Below are positions 34,601 to 47,316 of a stretch of 53,761 bases of DNA, in pieces; positions within the stretch are counted from its first letter, which is position 1, and each line of letters starts with the position of its first letter. The notes beneath the pieces are model-generated. The model ran no database searches. It was not told where the DNA came from and saw only the letters and a list, made by a program, of their open reading frames with translations. The DNA comes from Rhizaria sp. SCN 62-66. Its lineage: Eukaryota; Rhizaria, unplaced. The position numbers and the translations under genes were made by a program. The stretch covers positions 1-53,761 of the forward strand of contig MEDY01000202.1 in assembly GCA_001724265.1 (NCBI GenBank), written 5' to 3'.

Positions 34601-37600
34601 ATGCACCTCCGCTGCAGCAGCTGTATCGGCGCGAGGTAGTGTCATTGACGGTAACGCCGTTAGCCACGCTGCTCACGACGATGACCAGGGCGTTAATGCT
34701 GATGCATTAATTAATGCCCGCAACCAAATGGTTGTATATCTAAGCGGACATTTCATGACGACTATTGGTGCTGTGGCGGCAGCGCTTCAAGTTCCATGCG
34801 CCCAAGCGAGCGCTGCCACAGAGGCTGACGCTGATGCTAGCGACGATGGCGATCACGGTAATGCAAGCGCAAGTGCAAGTGTGAGTGCTGATATCGGTAA
34901 TTATCAAGAAAACAGTTTTGACACAGAGTCGAAGCAACATTCAGATGCGACTGCTGCCTCTCCTGCTGTTGACAGCAGCAACTCCAGCGCAGCGTGCCCC
35001 GGCATAGCCCCGGACAACGTCGCCGTAAACGCCTTGAGCAACAGCCTGAGCAGCGACGACTCCGACATGCGTCTGGCGTCGAACCAGTCGACGCTGGTGG
35101 CGCCGCCGACGCCGGGGCCCGCCGCGGGGACGCGCGCCCACCGCGCCGCGCCGCTGACGTCACAACCGCAGGTGCATTCGAGCACGCTGTCGCAGCAGTC
35201 GCAGTCAAATTCATTGTCGCAGCTGCAGGGCAAGTCTGGCCTCGGCCACGGCCACGGCCAGGCACACACGCGGCCGCCGTCGACGCCCGCCACGCGACTG
35301 CCGCGCGGCGCGGGGGCGCGGGCGGCTGGCGGCTCGCCCCTGCAGGGGCTTGGCTTCGGCAGCCTCGGTCTCGGTCTCGGGCTCGGCTCCGGAATGCAGC
35401 ACTCTGCGCACAGTCACCTGCTCGGGCCGGGGTCCGCGTCCGCTGCGGCAGCGACAACGAAGGCAGCGGTCTTGACTGTGCGCGTGATGCTCCGGGCCGT
35501 GGTGCGCAACAGGGCGACGGAGATCCAACACCAGCACCAACAACAGAAGCAACAACAACGTGTGTCTGGACCCAGCGACAGCGCCAGGGCAGACTCACCG
35601 TCTCAATCTCAATCTTCCGAAGTCGACGCACTGTCGGAGCCGCAGCCGCAGTGGTTGCCACCATTGCTGGAGCCGCCCTCAGAGCAGTCGCCCTTGAAGT
35701 CGCCGCAGGAACTATAGCCCCATCTGCAGCAGTCGTCCTCATCGTCATCCTCAGCTTCTGTGTTCCAGTCGCCCCTGCCGCCTCCGCCGCGCTCGCACTT
35801 GCGCTCGCACGCACAGTCGCGGACCGCATCGCAGTCGGCGCACCTACACCCGCAGTCGCGCTCAAAGCCACACTCACCACAGTCGCAACCTCCGTCGGAG
35901 GCGACTGAGACGCTGCAGGCATTGTGCACGTTCCTCGACAGCCTGTTGCCGCCCGCTGCACACGGTCACTTGCACGGGCTCTCTGCAGGCTCGTTGCTGG
36001 CGTCGCCCCGCGCCAGTGTCCGCGGGTACACTCACACCAGCCTTCACGGCCATAATCACAGTCAGCAGTCGCAGAGTAACTCACAGCTCCTCTCCGGCAC
36101 TGCCAAGAAAGACACACCCGCACTCGTTTCGATGACTCCCCCCACTGGCGAAGAGGCCGCAGGAGCGCCAGAGACAGCGGCGGTGGCCGACTTGGCGGCC
36201 GCTGCGGGTGAGGCTTTCGCCGCCTCGCTCGCCCGCGCGCGCACTGTGCTGCTCGCCGTGGCGCGCGCCGCGCGGCTGCCGCAGGAGGAGCTCGCCGCGA
36301 TGGAGAGCGAGAGCAAGAGCCAGGACGCGACTCTCGTCGCTGCCGCTGCTGCCGCTGCCGCAGCTGCTGCCACAACGGAGGCGCTGAGAGACGGTGAGGC
36401 CGGTTTGGCGCACGTGAAGCAGCTGCGGATGGACGACTGTTCCGACTCAGACAATTTCGAAGACAATAGCAATGCCAAGCGCAAGACTTTGCAGACAAGA
36501 AGCACCAATGGCAACGATGGTGACGACAATGACGATGCCAGCGATGGTGAGACCTTTGCCCTGGACGACCGCGGCTTCTACAAACTTAAACGTGCACGCA
36601 CACGCCTTTCAATATCCACTGCATCGTCGACAGCCTTCGTGTTGGCTTCCCCCGGTGCCACCGCACTGCAACAGAACATATTGCAACCGCTGCGGCGACG
36701 TCCGGCGTCGCTGCGTGCGTCGTTCGCTGCACTCGCTGACCCGTCCTTACTCTGCACCGCAACTTCACAGACACAGTGGCCTTGGCAGTCACAGTCGGCT
36801 CTCTGGTTGCCGTCGCCTCTACGCTCTGTTTCGGCGGTTTCCACCGCGTTCGGCGCTTTTCACAGCACGCCCGCGAGCGACTCGAACGTCGCCTTTAGCT
36901 CTGCTGGTGGCGTCTTTCCTTCTGCGATGTGGGCGTCGGTGCCCCCCGCGGCCGCTTTATGCGCGTTCCTAGCTTTCACCGCGCCGTCCAGCTACGCACC
37001 GCTTGCGCACACGCTGCGCGTCGTCGCCGCCACAGCCGCCGCCGCTGTTGCGACATCTATTTCGGCCGCGGGCACCAATGCGGGTGCTGCAGCGGTGGCG
37101 GCTGCGGCGGCCACCGAGGCAGGTTTCCTCGAGCTATCGATCGACAGTAATCACAACTTGAGCCACAACAGCAATTCCAACAACGGACCAGGGCCCAGCA
37201 ACAATGCTTCGTCGACGGTAATGACGCAGGCGCGGGCGCTGGCGCGCGAGCCTATGGCCGTGTGCAGTCTGGCTCGGGCTGCTGCTGATGCGGGACTCGC
37301 CGCCGCGTTGCCTGCGTCGCTACACACCCACGTGGCGAAGCTTCTGTGGGGCGGTAACTTTAACAATGGCAGTCACAGTAGAGAATGCGGGTTTGACTGT
37401 GGCGGCGCCAGCGTTGGTGCTATTTTATGCCAGCTATACGCCCTTGCAAACCTTGGTGTCGATGGTGACAACACCAATATCTCACCCGCGAGCACACTGT
37501 CTACTGATCGTGCCGTTGCCTTTCTCTCCCGCGGACTTGCGCCTCATTCACCAGCAACCACTCGCACTCACAGCAAGCGGCAGCAGCGGCTGCAGCAAGA

Positions 37601-40600
37601 ACGCGATGCCGTTGCGGCCGCACTCACTGCCGCATCCGCGCCGACCGCAGCGGGCGCGCGCGCGCTGGCTGCCCTTGTTGAGGCTTCGCTCGCGGCTGCT
37701 CTTGCTCCCGCTGCTGCTGCAATTGTACCTGCGGCAACTAGTACAACTTATAGCGCAAGCTCAAACAACTCTGGTGCGCCGCGGTGTGACGCTGCGTGCA
37801 TTGCGTGCAATGCGGAGTACATTCCGTCTCCAGTCTCAGCATTGGCGCAGGTTCTGGCTCTAGCGTTAGTTCGCGTGGCTGCGCTAGGATGCCAATTTTC
37901 ATCCTCCGGTGCGATTGCAGCTGCTGCAGCGGTTGATACGCAGCCCAATTCCTCCGGTGCGAGCGCGAACGGTCAGAGCCCCCGCAATGATGCGGGTGGG
38001 AATGCACTTGAGGCTATCGCACGCGCGCGCGCTCTCGCGCTCTCTACACTGCGGCTGCTGCTGCTGTTGCTGTCGGTTGACCCCGCGCTCCGAGCCGGGC
38101 TGCGCGCCCAGGCGACGGCACACGAAGCCCGACGAGAGCTGAGCAACAACACCGATTGCAGCAGAGACACGACTGCGGATGCTGATGGTGGTCCTGCAAC
38201 TCTCAACGGTGAGCGCATGTCTAGCGCTAGCCCTGATGTCCGTGCTGACTTTGTTGCCCCAACTCTCGTCAGCGCAGTTCTGTCTCTGTGGCAGGCCGCG
38301 GCAGACGACTACCCCGTTGCGGCGTTGTGCGCTGCTGTGCTTACTGTTGCTCTCCACTGGCAGTGCGCTCCGGCCTCGGTCACAGCGGCCACTGCAGCCG
38401 CCTTCACCGACATCAGCGGCAGCAGTGGTAGCAACGGTAACGACGGGGCTGTGATGTCATTGTCGCAGGACGAGCGATATATCGTCAACTGTGCTCTAAC
38501 GCGCTCACGCACACTGCCGACCCTGCAGGCGCAATCTCAACACGCACAGCTTGCTATTGTTGCCAGTGAAGTTGTTGCTGCAGATGAGACCGCGGCCGCG
38601 TGTGCGCGTGCAGTGGTTGGCTGCACCCGCGCTCTGCACCCACTGCTTGTCACGACAACGCCATCCGACACGGGATACATCACCGGTGATGTTTGCGGCG
38701 CAACAGAGCAATATTCTCAGTCATGGTCGTTACTCAGCGAACTTGCCAGCGGAACAAATGCGTTCTCACCACCTCACAGCAAGGAGCACCACAGTAATTC
38801 TTCTAATCGTGGGAGTTCAGGTGTTAACTGTCCCCTGCTGCTGTCATCACCCGTCGGTCTGCCCGCGCCTCCGCTGCTGTTGCGCCACGGCGTCCTGCAC
38901 AGCACATACCACCCGGAGGCCCTGCTCGCGGTCACTGCGCTTGCATCGGCTCTCACGCTCACTCCGCCCGCGCCTCAACTCGCGGTCACGGCGACAACTC
39001 AGAGAGGAGTTTCTGCAGGTACTTTGCATGCACTGGCTGTTTCTGGAGCAAATGTCCACACTCCTTCGATCAAGGCCGCCGCCGCAGACTCTGCGATCGC
39101 AGCTGCCACCGAGTCTCCAGCCGCGCGGTACTTGTTCTCGCTGCTGCGCCCGCTGCCGCTGCCGGCGCTGGCCCCGCTGCTGCCGCTGGCGCCGGTCACA
39201 ACTGCTGCCGTGCCCGGCGCCGTGTCTGCCGTGCCCGCGCAGACATCGGCCGGGCTCTCGGTGCTGCCGCTGCCGGCGCAGGCGCACACGCTGCCGCTGT
39301 GGGCACTACCGCGGTTGCGCGCGCTCCTGAGGCTTATCCCATCCCTGCTTACCGCCGCGCGCACTTCAGGCGCGCGCACAAATCCTAACGCGGATGATAT
39401 CACCGTGTCGGCGGACGCCGAAGCTGGGTTGATTGCTCTCGCCCGTCTGTGTCAGTTGCTGCTGCGGGAGCTGCGCGCCCTCGCCCCCGCGCCTGCGCCT
39501 ACTGCCCTCGCGGTTGGTTTGCTCACCGGCGTGTTCGACTGCCCGTCGCAGTCCCAGTCGCAGCCGCTTGCCACCGAACCCGCTGCTGCTAACGCTGCTG
39601 CCGAGGTTGCCATCTCCGCCGCTCTCTCTACCGCTGGCGCCACGCCTGCTGCTCCAGCTCATGTCGCGCTCGCGGCCGCCTTTACAGTCGCAGCCCGCGC
39701 TGGAGCCAACGCGCGCCGACTTGCCGCTGTCTTGGGCTCTGCGCGCGCTGCTCTGGCCCTTGCCGCTGCGCCCGCGCTCACAGTCGCCGCACAGGCTGCC
39801 GCGCACGCCGGGACGCGGTTTGCCGCAGGGATTGCGCACGGGCTGCTGGCGCTGAAGGCGGCTGCGTTTGCGCTGCCTGCTGCGGCGGCGCGAGCTCACG
39901 AGGCGCGGGTTGAGGCTGAGGCCACAGGGGCGCCGTGTGACCGTGCTGAAAACGAGCCCGATAGCGAGAGCGAGAGCGGCAACTCAAAAAATGACAACAA
40001 CAGCGGTGACGAAGTTGGTGACCAGCGCGGTCGTAGTCGCAGTCGGGGCGATAATACGCGTAGCCACCGCGACCGCGCCATCGTGTACGACTTTGACGAT
40101 GACGGCGGCAGCAGCTCAACAAACACAAGCCGCTGGCGCTCGCTGCCGGACCGGTCTGCACACTTGTACTCTGCACAACTGCAGCTTGCCGCGGCGTCGT
40201 CTGCCTCGGCGGCAGCGCTTACACGGCAGCATCAGGCTGCTGCGGCCGCCGCATCTGCCGCGGGCGCGCCGCCGCCGCCGCGACCTGTGTTTTCGCTTGA
40301 TGTGCTGCTGCGGCCAACACAGCAACATGCTCTTGGCGCGGCCAACACGACCGCTGGCGCGGATCGCAATAGCGATGGGAGTCGTCTCGCCAGCGAGACC
40401 GGTGGCGCGATGAGCAACCGGCCGGCGCGAGGGAACGGCCCTCGTTATCTCAGCACATGCGTTTTTGACTCTGTACTCGCACTGGCGAAGGCCCCAGGAC
40501 CTGACGCGGCAGTGCTTGTTGCTGTAGTCTCAGCGCTGAGGCTTGCTGCGACACTCGCGCCCATGCGGACTGCGCGGTCGCTCTCGCAATTGCAACCGGT

Positions 40601-41840
40601 GAGTGCGACTAATGCGGGTCTTGGTGGCGCCGGGGCAGGTTTTGTGTGGCGGTCCGCTCTGGTCACACCGGACACTGTTGCTTCTGCCGCCACCGCAGTC
40701 GCTGGTGCAGGTTCTGCAAACTCACTCACATCAGTACTCTCGGTGCCAATGAGCGCGTTTCCGAGTGATACAGCTGCCGCGGTAGCTGTGGCGACTACAT
40801 TGCCTTTAGACCCACCTCAGCCAGCTCCCCTATCGCAGCAGCAGCAGCAGCAGAAACAACAATATTCGCGTTCTCGCAGCAGCGGCCCGTCATCCGCTTC
40901 TCGACCCCAATCAGCTCCGTTGTACTGGCCCTGCGCGCTCCCGCGGCGCTCCGCCGCAGTTGCCGCCGCTGCGGCGTAGCTGGTCATGGGTGCGCTCGAG
41001 CGGTTTGGCGCCGCCGCAGCGCTGATGTTTGCGTTTCCGTCGCCGCCGCTGGGGCCGCACGCACAATGCGTCTTTGCGACCGGCGCCACGGCGGAGGCAA
41101 ACACCTCGCCGAACATTGTTGGCGGAGACGACACCGCAGTTGCTGAACGAACGTCGACACGGACAGCAGCTGATGCGAACGCGTGTCGCACCCCCATTGC
41201 TGTTGTCTCAACTGGCGCGATCTCGCTCTTCCCGCATCTGTGGCTCCCCCCGCTGTCGCTGCTCCGGCCCCGCGGCGCGCCCCCCGTTGCCCGAGACCTG
41301 TAGCCGCGGCTGCGGGTGCGCAACCTGCCTGCTGAGCTCAGGAAGCTCGCCACGGCGGCGGCGCGCACGAAGGCTAAGACTGCCACAGCGTCAAAAACGA
41401 CGGGCAATGTGACATCCACTGCGTCTGGTTCTAACACGACAGCAGCAGTTGTTTTGGTTTATGCTGACGGTTCCATTCACGATGCGAGCTGTGGAGGCGT
41501 TCACAACACCATCGAGCCAGATTCTGAGTCTGAAACGGTGGCAGTGGCTTTAGGGACTGTCGCAGCAGTCTACGGGCGCCTGACAGCGCTGGCAGTAACT
41601 TCGAAGGTTCAAGTTGCGCAGGCGTGCCAGCTAGCATCGAATCATTGCAATACTGCGCATATACAACCATTTGAGTCCCTTTCTGCAGTTGAACTTGAGG
41701 GCGCAGTTGCTGTTGCAGCGCGCGCGTCGCCGCTGTACTGGGCAGCGCTTGGTGACTCTGGGGCTACAGCAATCTCAAGAGCCGAGGCAGCGCGTGCAGC
41801 CAAGGCAATTCAAACTCTTATTGAACTGCCATCTCTTTGA
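31638..41840 (+). CDS. Giant Ser/Gln/Ala-rich protein (~3,400 residues) with five in-frame TAG codons
   Basis: One reading frame stays free of TAA and TGA from ATG 31638 (MSQPRQQPGGGPGAP) to TGA 41838-41840, interrupted only by TAG at 31692, 32793, 35715, 40977 and 41301 (first bases). Flanks read as continuous protein; after the second TAG comes TQAQAQQQQTHL, after the third PHLQQSSSS, both pointing to glutamine. The first ~650 residues are Ser/Gln/Thr/Pro-rich and disordered. Residues ~650-775 form an Ala/Glu/Arg coiled coil (AELAAAAEKLAKQSARQLEV, then REAEAAREAQRSAAAAAA). An acidic stretch follows. From ~residue 1,500 on, Ala/Leu-rich helices such as LALSTLRLLLLLLSVDPALR and LPLWALPRLRALLRLIPSLL suggest a helical-repeat domain. 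No family is recognised. The alternative start at 31608 adds ten residues. A standard-code annotation would call six separate genes. Confidence 0.85.
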
Positions 41841-42685
41841 TTTCATTGGAGTCGTTCGAAATATCTCGGTTTATGTTGTTGCTTTCACGAAACATATCCA
41901 CAGCACTGCTATTACGTTATCTTCTTCACCGTGTTTGTTAATTTGTACTCACTTCTGACATCACGGCAATATACATAGTTTCATTTTATTCTCTTCACGT
42001 CCAGGACTGTGCTACGTGAGGTGAGAACACAGATAACCAGACAGTTTCAGTGACCGCAGCCGTAAAGCGTGATCCGACAATTTCCGTCGCTCACACTGCA
42101 AATTTGACCCCAGTGAGTCTAACACAACTGCTTGTACCGGAGTCGCTGACACTGAACGAGTACCAAAACTGGAGTCTATCCCTACAACTGTGAATTCTGA
42201 TGCTCGGCAGCAACAATCAATGCCAAACGGTTACAGCATCAGCATCGTTCCCAGCACAGCAAGTCAACAGCAAGATCGCGTGGACGGTCGCCCTCTTAAG
42301 TCAAGCCCCAAGAGGAAGCAAACTGCTCCCTCTGATGCACGTAGCATTGGTTGGGCACGTTCAGCGCCTGTCATCAATTGCGACTGCAACACAACATGCT
42401 TTGAGACCGCGGACTGCGGTGCGGTACACATACGACGACTCCTCAGACACAGACACTTTGACTGACAATTTTTGTGAGGATGATGGTTCTTACATCGCAA
42501 GTTGTCACCAGATCATGATCGCGTAAACGAATTAAATTCTGGTGAAAAATACTTTTGTATGACCGCCAACAAAAAAATTGGCTCCGATTTTTATGAAATA
42601 AATTGTCGAAATAACGGCCTGGCCTATTACAGTACCAAACGAGACTCACACACTCACGGGGAATCAGGGGGAATCAGTACCGCAC
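41841..42685. other. Convergent spacer between the giant gene and importin, with a coding-like patch
   Basis: The left ~160 bases are AT-rich, as is 42530-42685. Between about 42020 and 42526 the sequence is more balanced and reads like protein; it is listed separately. Confidence 0.4.
42020..42526 (+). pseudogene. Coding-like patch, possible decayed or unrecognised exon
   Basis: One frame reads GENTDNQTVSVTAAVKRD and then LTQLLVPESLTLNEYQNW to a TGA at 42191-42193, and beyond it continues to TAA at 42526 with an acidic end (YDDSSDTDTLTDNFCEDDGS). A second frame (from 42073 to 42465) is also open across the TGA, with LESIPTTVNSDARQQQSMPN. Neither has a good start codon or a clear splice link to the giant gene upstream. 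It could be a broken duplicate, a last exon with a missed splice, or chance. Confidence 0.25.
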
Positions 42686-45600
42686 TCAGAAGGTGATGTC
42701 ATCGTCGAGGTCGTCCTCCTCGAAGCCGTCCTCATCGTCCTCGCCTTCCTCGTCCTCGTTCTCCTGGTCCGCGGCCTCCAGTTCGGCCTTGACCTCGCCG
42801 GCCCTCTTGTTGGCGTAGTTGAGCAGGGGCGCGACCGCGCCGTCGGCCGCGGTGATGTTGTGCGCGATGTCGGGGAACGCGGCGCCGTCGCGCTGCACCC
42901 AGAGCTGGATCGCGTTGAGGTAGCGCTCGAAGACGTTCTCCTTGTCCATGTCCGTCTTGAACGGGATCTCCTCAGCGCGGAAGTTGGCGCCGCCGCCGCC
43001 GACTACACTGCGGGCCGCAGCGGCGTCGTTGGCGAGCGCGGTGAGCTTGGCCTCCATCGACTTGGCGATGTTCTCGACCGTCTCCTCGGTCTCAGCGCCG
43101 TGCTCCGCGCCGTCCTCGCCGTTGCCGTCGTCGTCATCGTCGTCGTCGGCGTCCTTGTCAGAGTCGATGTCGTTGAACAGCTCGTCGCCGCGGTTGTCAT
43201 CGTCGTCGTTGTCCTCGTCTTCGTTCTCGAGCTCCGCCTTGTAGATCTGAAACAGCATCTCGACCATCTTGCCCACCAGCACGTGCGCGTGCGGCTGCAG
43301 CTCGGCCGGCAGCGCCGTCGTGGGCACGGCCGTGACGAGCGCGGACATGGCGAGCATGGGGTACTCAAGCACCTGCGCCGCCGTGAGGTGCTCGATGAGC
43401 GAGAACCAGGCGTTGAAGCAGCGCGCGAGCAGCCCCGTGGCCTGGAGCTGCGTGAGGAACAGCACAGGGTCGTGGAAGCACAGCGCGGCGACGCAGTCGA
43501 GCACGAGCATGCAGAAGTAGACGTTGCCGCTCTCGGTCTTCTCCATCGCCGGCACGCACATGGCGAGGATGCGCGGGTAGAAGGCTGCGATCTGGCCCTT
43601 ACCGCAGTTGCCCAGCAGCGTGCGCAGCAGGATCGCCGACCGCTGCGCGGAGGCCTCGTCCTCGGGAGACATGAAGAACTTCTCCGGCACAGACAGGATG
43701 CCCTCGACGCGCTCGGCGACCTGGAAGAGCTCGACACCGTCGTTGGCTGTGGCGTAGTTGACCAGCGGGGGCACGACGTCCTCGACGTAGTGACAGCCCC
43801 AGTCAGAGTGCACGGACTGCACAATCGTGGGGAAGATGCTCCACATCGTCTCGCTGATGCATGAGCCTGAGTAGGTCACCGCCTGCGGTGTGTTCAAAGC
43901 AACACAAAAAAATAACAAACAAGCAATGCGTTAGAAAATTGAACATATACAACATATAACAGAAATCCATATCATTACACAATAGAATTTAAACATATCA
44001 TGTTGCTTTGAATTGAATCTGTACCTGGATGAGGCGGAGCGCCTCGGCGAGGAGCTCGGTGTTCTCGGTCTTGAAGATATGGTTGAGCAGGGGCAGCACC
44101 ATCACCTCGACCTGCGCGAGCACGTTGTCGTGCCCGTCCAGCGCCTCGACGATGGTCGCCAGCGACTCGATGTACTGGCCCGCCGCGCGCAGCGCCTCGG
44201 TGGCGGCGCTGTCGTCGTCGTCGAAGAAGTCGTCGTCGTCGCCGCCGCCGGCGAGCGCGCCGGTGCCGTCCTCCTGCTGCTCGCGGAAGCGCTGCTCGCT
44301 GCTGGCGACGACGCCCATCGCGTTCTCGGTCAGCACGACGAGCTGCTGCACGATGGCGAGCGCGTGCGGCACCAGCTCGGCCGAGAAGCGCTCCAGGAGG
44401 CGGCGCATGACGATGCCGAGCGTCTCGCTCACGGTCGTTGCCATGAGCTCGAGCACCGTCTTGAGCAGCGTCGCCACGTCCGGCTTCAGCGCCTTGAGCA
44501 CAGCGCGCACGCGCGTGAGCTTCGACAGCGCGTTGGCGCCCTCGAGCTGCAGCGAGCGGTCGCCCGAGCGCAGCGAAGAGATGGTGAACTGGACCACGGG
44601 GTACAGGAACTCCTTGCTAAAGGGCAGCGTGACGTAGCTCGCGATGACGTTGAGCCCGCGCACGGCCAGCACAGGCGGCGTCGCGGGCTCGGTGAGCTCC
44701 ATACCCACGTGCTCCTCAATCAACCGCGCGGTGGGCTCGGCGTACTCCTTGCTCGAGAGGTACTTGTGCAGCGCAGACACCGCGCTGAGCGCGCCGTCCT
44801 TGACCTGCAGCATCGCGGCGCGCCCGGCCGCGTCGGAGGCCGCGTACTGCGCCAAGATCGTCTGAATCAGGGCCATGATGGGCGCGAGGGCCGAGCGCGT
44901 GCGCGTGGACACGAGCGTGCTCAGCAGACGGCGCGCCGCGTCGCGGTGCGTCGAACGGAAGATGACCGCAGTCGAAATCTAAGCAAAGAGTTAGAAACGC
45001 AATGTAATTGTGAGATTATGAAACTAAAACTGCATAACAACCTACATTCACCGCAATTAATTTAAAAGTATGTGGAATAATCGTTGGGCCATGTGCGTAC
45101 CTGGACGACAAAGCCGCTGGGGTCGCGGTGCCACTCTTCGAGGTCGTTGCGCGAGATGGCGAGGGCGCGCATAACGCCGTCGAGCACGATCGCCTCCAGG
45201 TTGGGCTTGATGACGTTCTTGTACAGAACGGCGTTGTCGACGCTGACATCGATGATCTGCAGCGTGTAGTACCAGCACCGGTCCGACATGGGCACGACGC
45301 CGGTCTTGTGCTGCTGGATCACCGTGTGCGCGACCGTGGCGGCTGCGGAGCCGTAGCGCGCGAGCCACGACTTGGCCCATGCGCTGTAGCCCTTGTGCAG
45401 GTTCTTCGGCAGCGTCTTGGGCACCTTGGCGTGCATCAGCGCGTGCAGAATGCGCATGGCCCACTTGCGCGTCTTGAGCTCATAGTGGTCACCTTCGCTG
45501 TTCTCGGCCGAGTCCGCCACCTCTTCGCGGTCCTCCTCCGGCACGGGCTGCGTGACGAAGCCGCAGAGTAGCGCCACAAGCGTGTCCTGCACCGACTCGG

Positions 45601-46294
45601 CGCGCATGAAGGTCGGCGTGTACATCTGGAGCGACTTGTACACGGCCTTGAGCGCGGCCTCGGCGACGCGTCCGCTCTGCTCCGTCAGCGGCGCCTGCAG
45701 CAGCGACGAAAGCATCGGCAGCAGCACCTCATACGCCGCGTTGCAGATGGCGTTGTAGCGCGGGTACGTAACGCGGCCGATGACGTACACGGTCACCTTG
45801 AAGAGCGTGACGTAGCACTTGACCGCGTTGAGCACAGTGTCCTGGGCCGCGCCCTGCACGGCGGCAAGGCACTGGGCCGCGAAGTGGTCGGCGTGCGTGT
45901 CCAGGTCGCAGCGCACGATCACAAACAGCGCGTCCAGCAGCATGTTAATGATGGGCTTGAAGCGCTCGGGCATGAGCGCGTGCGGAATGAGGTTTTGGCG
46001 CACGACCTCGCGGTCCTCTGCGCCGATGTTGACGAAGCGGCGGCCGAGCATCGCGCCGTCCTCGACCGTGTAGCCCCAGTTGTCGCTCACGATGCGCTTC
46101 ACGCGCATTGACGCGGCAAGCCGGAGACGCGCTTCGACGCCGTCAACGTTGGTAACAATGCCCAGGAAGGTGTTAAGCACGCCGGGAGTCTGCTCCAGCT
46201 CGTAGAGGCGCTGCTGCGCGGCCAGCACGACCTCGGTGTTGGGGATCAGTGTGCCCGCCAGGCACTCCAGGATGGCGCTCGTGAGGTCAGCCAT
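42686..46294 (-). CDS. Importin-7/8 (Nmd5/Sxm1-type importin beta), three exons
   Basis: A nuclear import receptor of the importin-beta superfamily, carrying ribosomal proteins, histones and signalling proteins through nuclear pores with Ran-GTP. Start ATG 46294 (MADLTSAILECLAGTL); exons 46294-45101, 44978-44025 and 43882-42686, all phase 0; 1,114 residues, TGA stop. Residues 1-100 are the importin N-terminal HEAT region (NTEVVLAAQQRLYELEQTPG; MRVKRIVSDNWG; LIPHALMPERFKPIINMLLD). Later marks are KTRKWAMRILHALM, DPSGFVVQ at the exon 1/2 junction and, in exon 3, SETMWSIFPTIV, HSDWGCHYVEDVVPPLVNYA and YPRILAMCVPAME. The acidic Asp/Glu run (EDEDNDDDDNRGDELFND and a following poly-Asp) is where importin-7 also has an acidic loop, and the C-terminus is again acidic. 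Donors are GTACGC (122-base intron) and GTACAG (142). Confidence 0.93.
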
Positions 46295-47316
46295 GGGAGC
46301 TGGGTAAGGAACGCGGAAAGGTAAACGTGACACGGGTAGAGTCACGACGAAAAAGAACGAGTGGACGGGTACAAAGTCGAGGAGAGGGTGAGTTACTGTG
46401 CGTGTGGAAGTGGAGGGTAAGAGCGGTGCGGCAGAGTGGGCGCCGCGAGCGGGGATCGGCGATATATCGAATACAATTTAAAAACATCATATTCCAGGGG
46501 ATGTGCTTATTCAAACAGATGCTAAATAGTCATATGGTCGATCACACATAGACATATTGACATCGGCGTTCGGCGGCACAATTCGCGCCGCCGCACCGCG
46601 CTGCGCTGTTTACTGTGGTTCGTAAAAAAACACGATTTCGAATCGAGACGGGTCGCTCACGGTCCCCCAGACCAACGTACGTCCACCTCCCTTGGGATTG
46701 CCACAGCGACATCATCGGTGGCCTGCGATGTATTTTATAGGTTTATAAGCATTGGCGGAGTTTGCTCCTATGCATGGGTGATATTTATTTCTTTCCCACT
46801 TTCGACGTTTCTCACCAACTGGATGGTCCCAGCCTCTCACGACGGCAGCAGGCGCTCTCCATCTCAGCGCTCTCTCGAGCGGTCTGTGCGCTGGGCACCT
46901 TCGTCAGCATGCTGTACTGTTCGACTCTACGACACACCATGCCAAGATATATGTGTTATTTAACTTGTGTTGCTGCCCGACCCCGCTGCAGAGCGATATC
47001 GTCCCAGTCGCGAGGGTCGTCGCTCTCGTGCAGCCCTATCTATCTGTCCCCTCCACGTTCTCGACGCTCCCGTCATCTATAATAATCATTATTCCTTTTC
47101 ATATGACTCACACCTCTCTTCTCATTCCATATGTTCTTTCTAATTTTCCTTGTACGCTTCATCATAACAACACAACAGCCTCCAACCCCCACCCCACCAG
47201 AGCAACAGTCCGTTTGCTGTTGTACTTCCTTCTTTGTCACAGACAAGTAGGTCCACCTCTTTCTCAACACACACGAGTCAGACACTCAGAGGCTCTCTCC
47301 TCGTCGTCTTCCCTCC
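46295..47316. other. Divergent region between importin-7/8 (-) and PP2A-A (+)
   Basis: 1,022 bases with two promoters. A GC-rich island at ~46560-46620 can form a short hairpin (GGCGGC with GCCGCC around a 9-base loop). The right part is C/T-rich and then CA-rich, as expected for the PP2A leader. No RNA gene was recognised. Confidence 0.45.

Noticed and set aside
31692-41303. Programmed stop read-through or introns hiding each TAG in the giant gene
   Set aside because: Five sites with no shared 3' context and no GTACG donor/acceptor pairs around them; neither explains the TAG in XPB. Pyrrolysine or selenocysteine insertion is not expected (UAG in a eukaryote; TGA ends genes normally here).
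42200-42526. Independent 108-residue gene
   Set aside because: The ATG lies just after an in-frame TGA with similar protein-like sequence upstream of it, so this is more likely part of something larger or decayed; kept only as a low-confidence patch.
46560-46660. GC-rich hairpin island and TTTCGAATCG string as a possible RNA gene
   Set aside because: Only a six-pair stem is visible; no cloverleaf, snRNA or snoRNA boxes were recognised.
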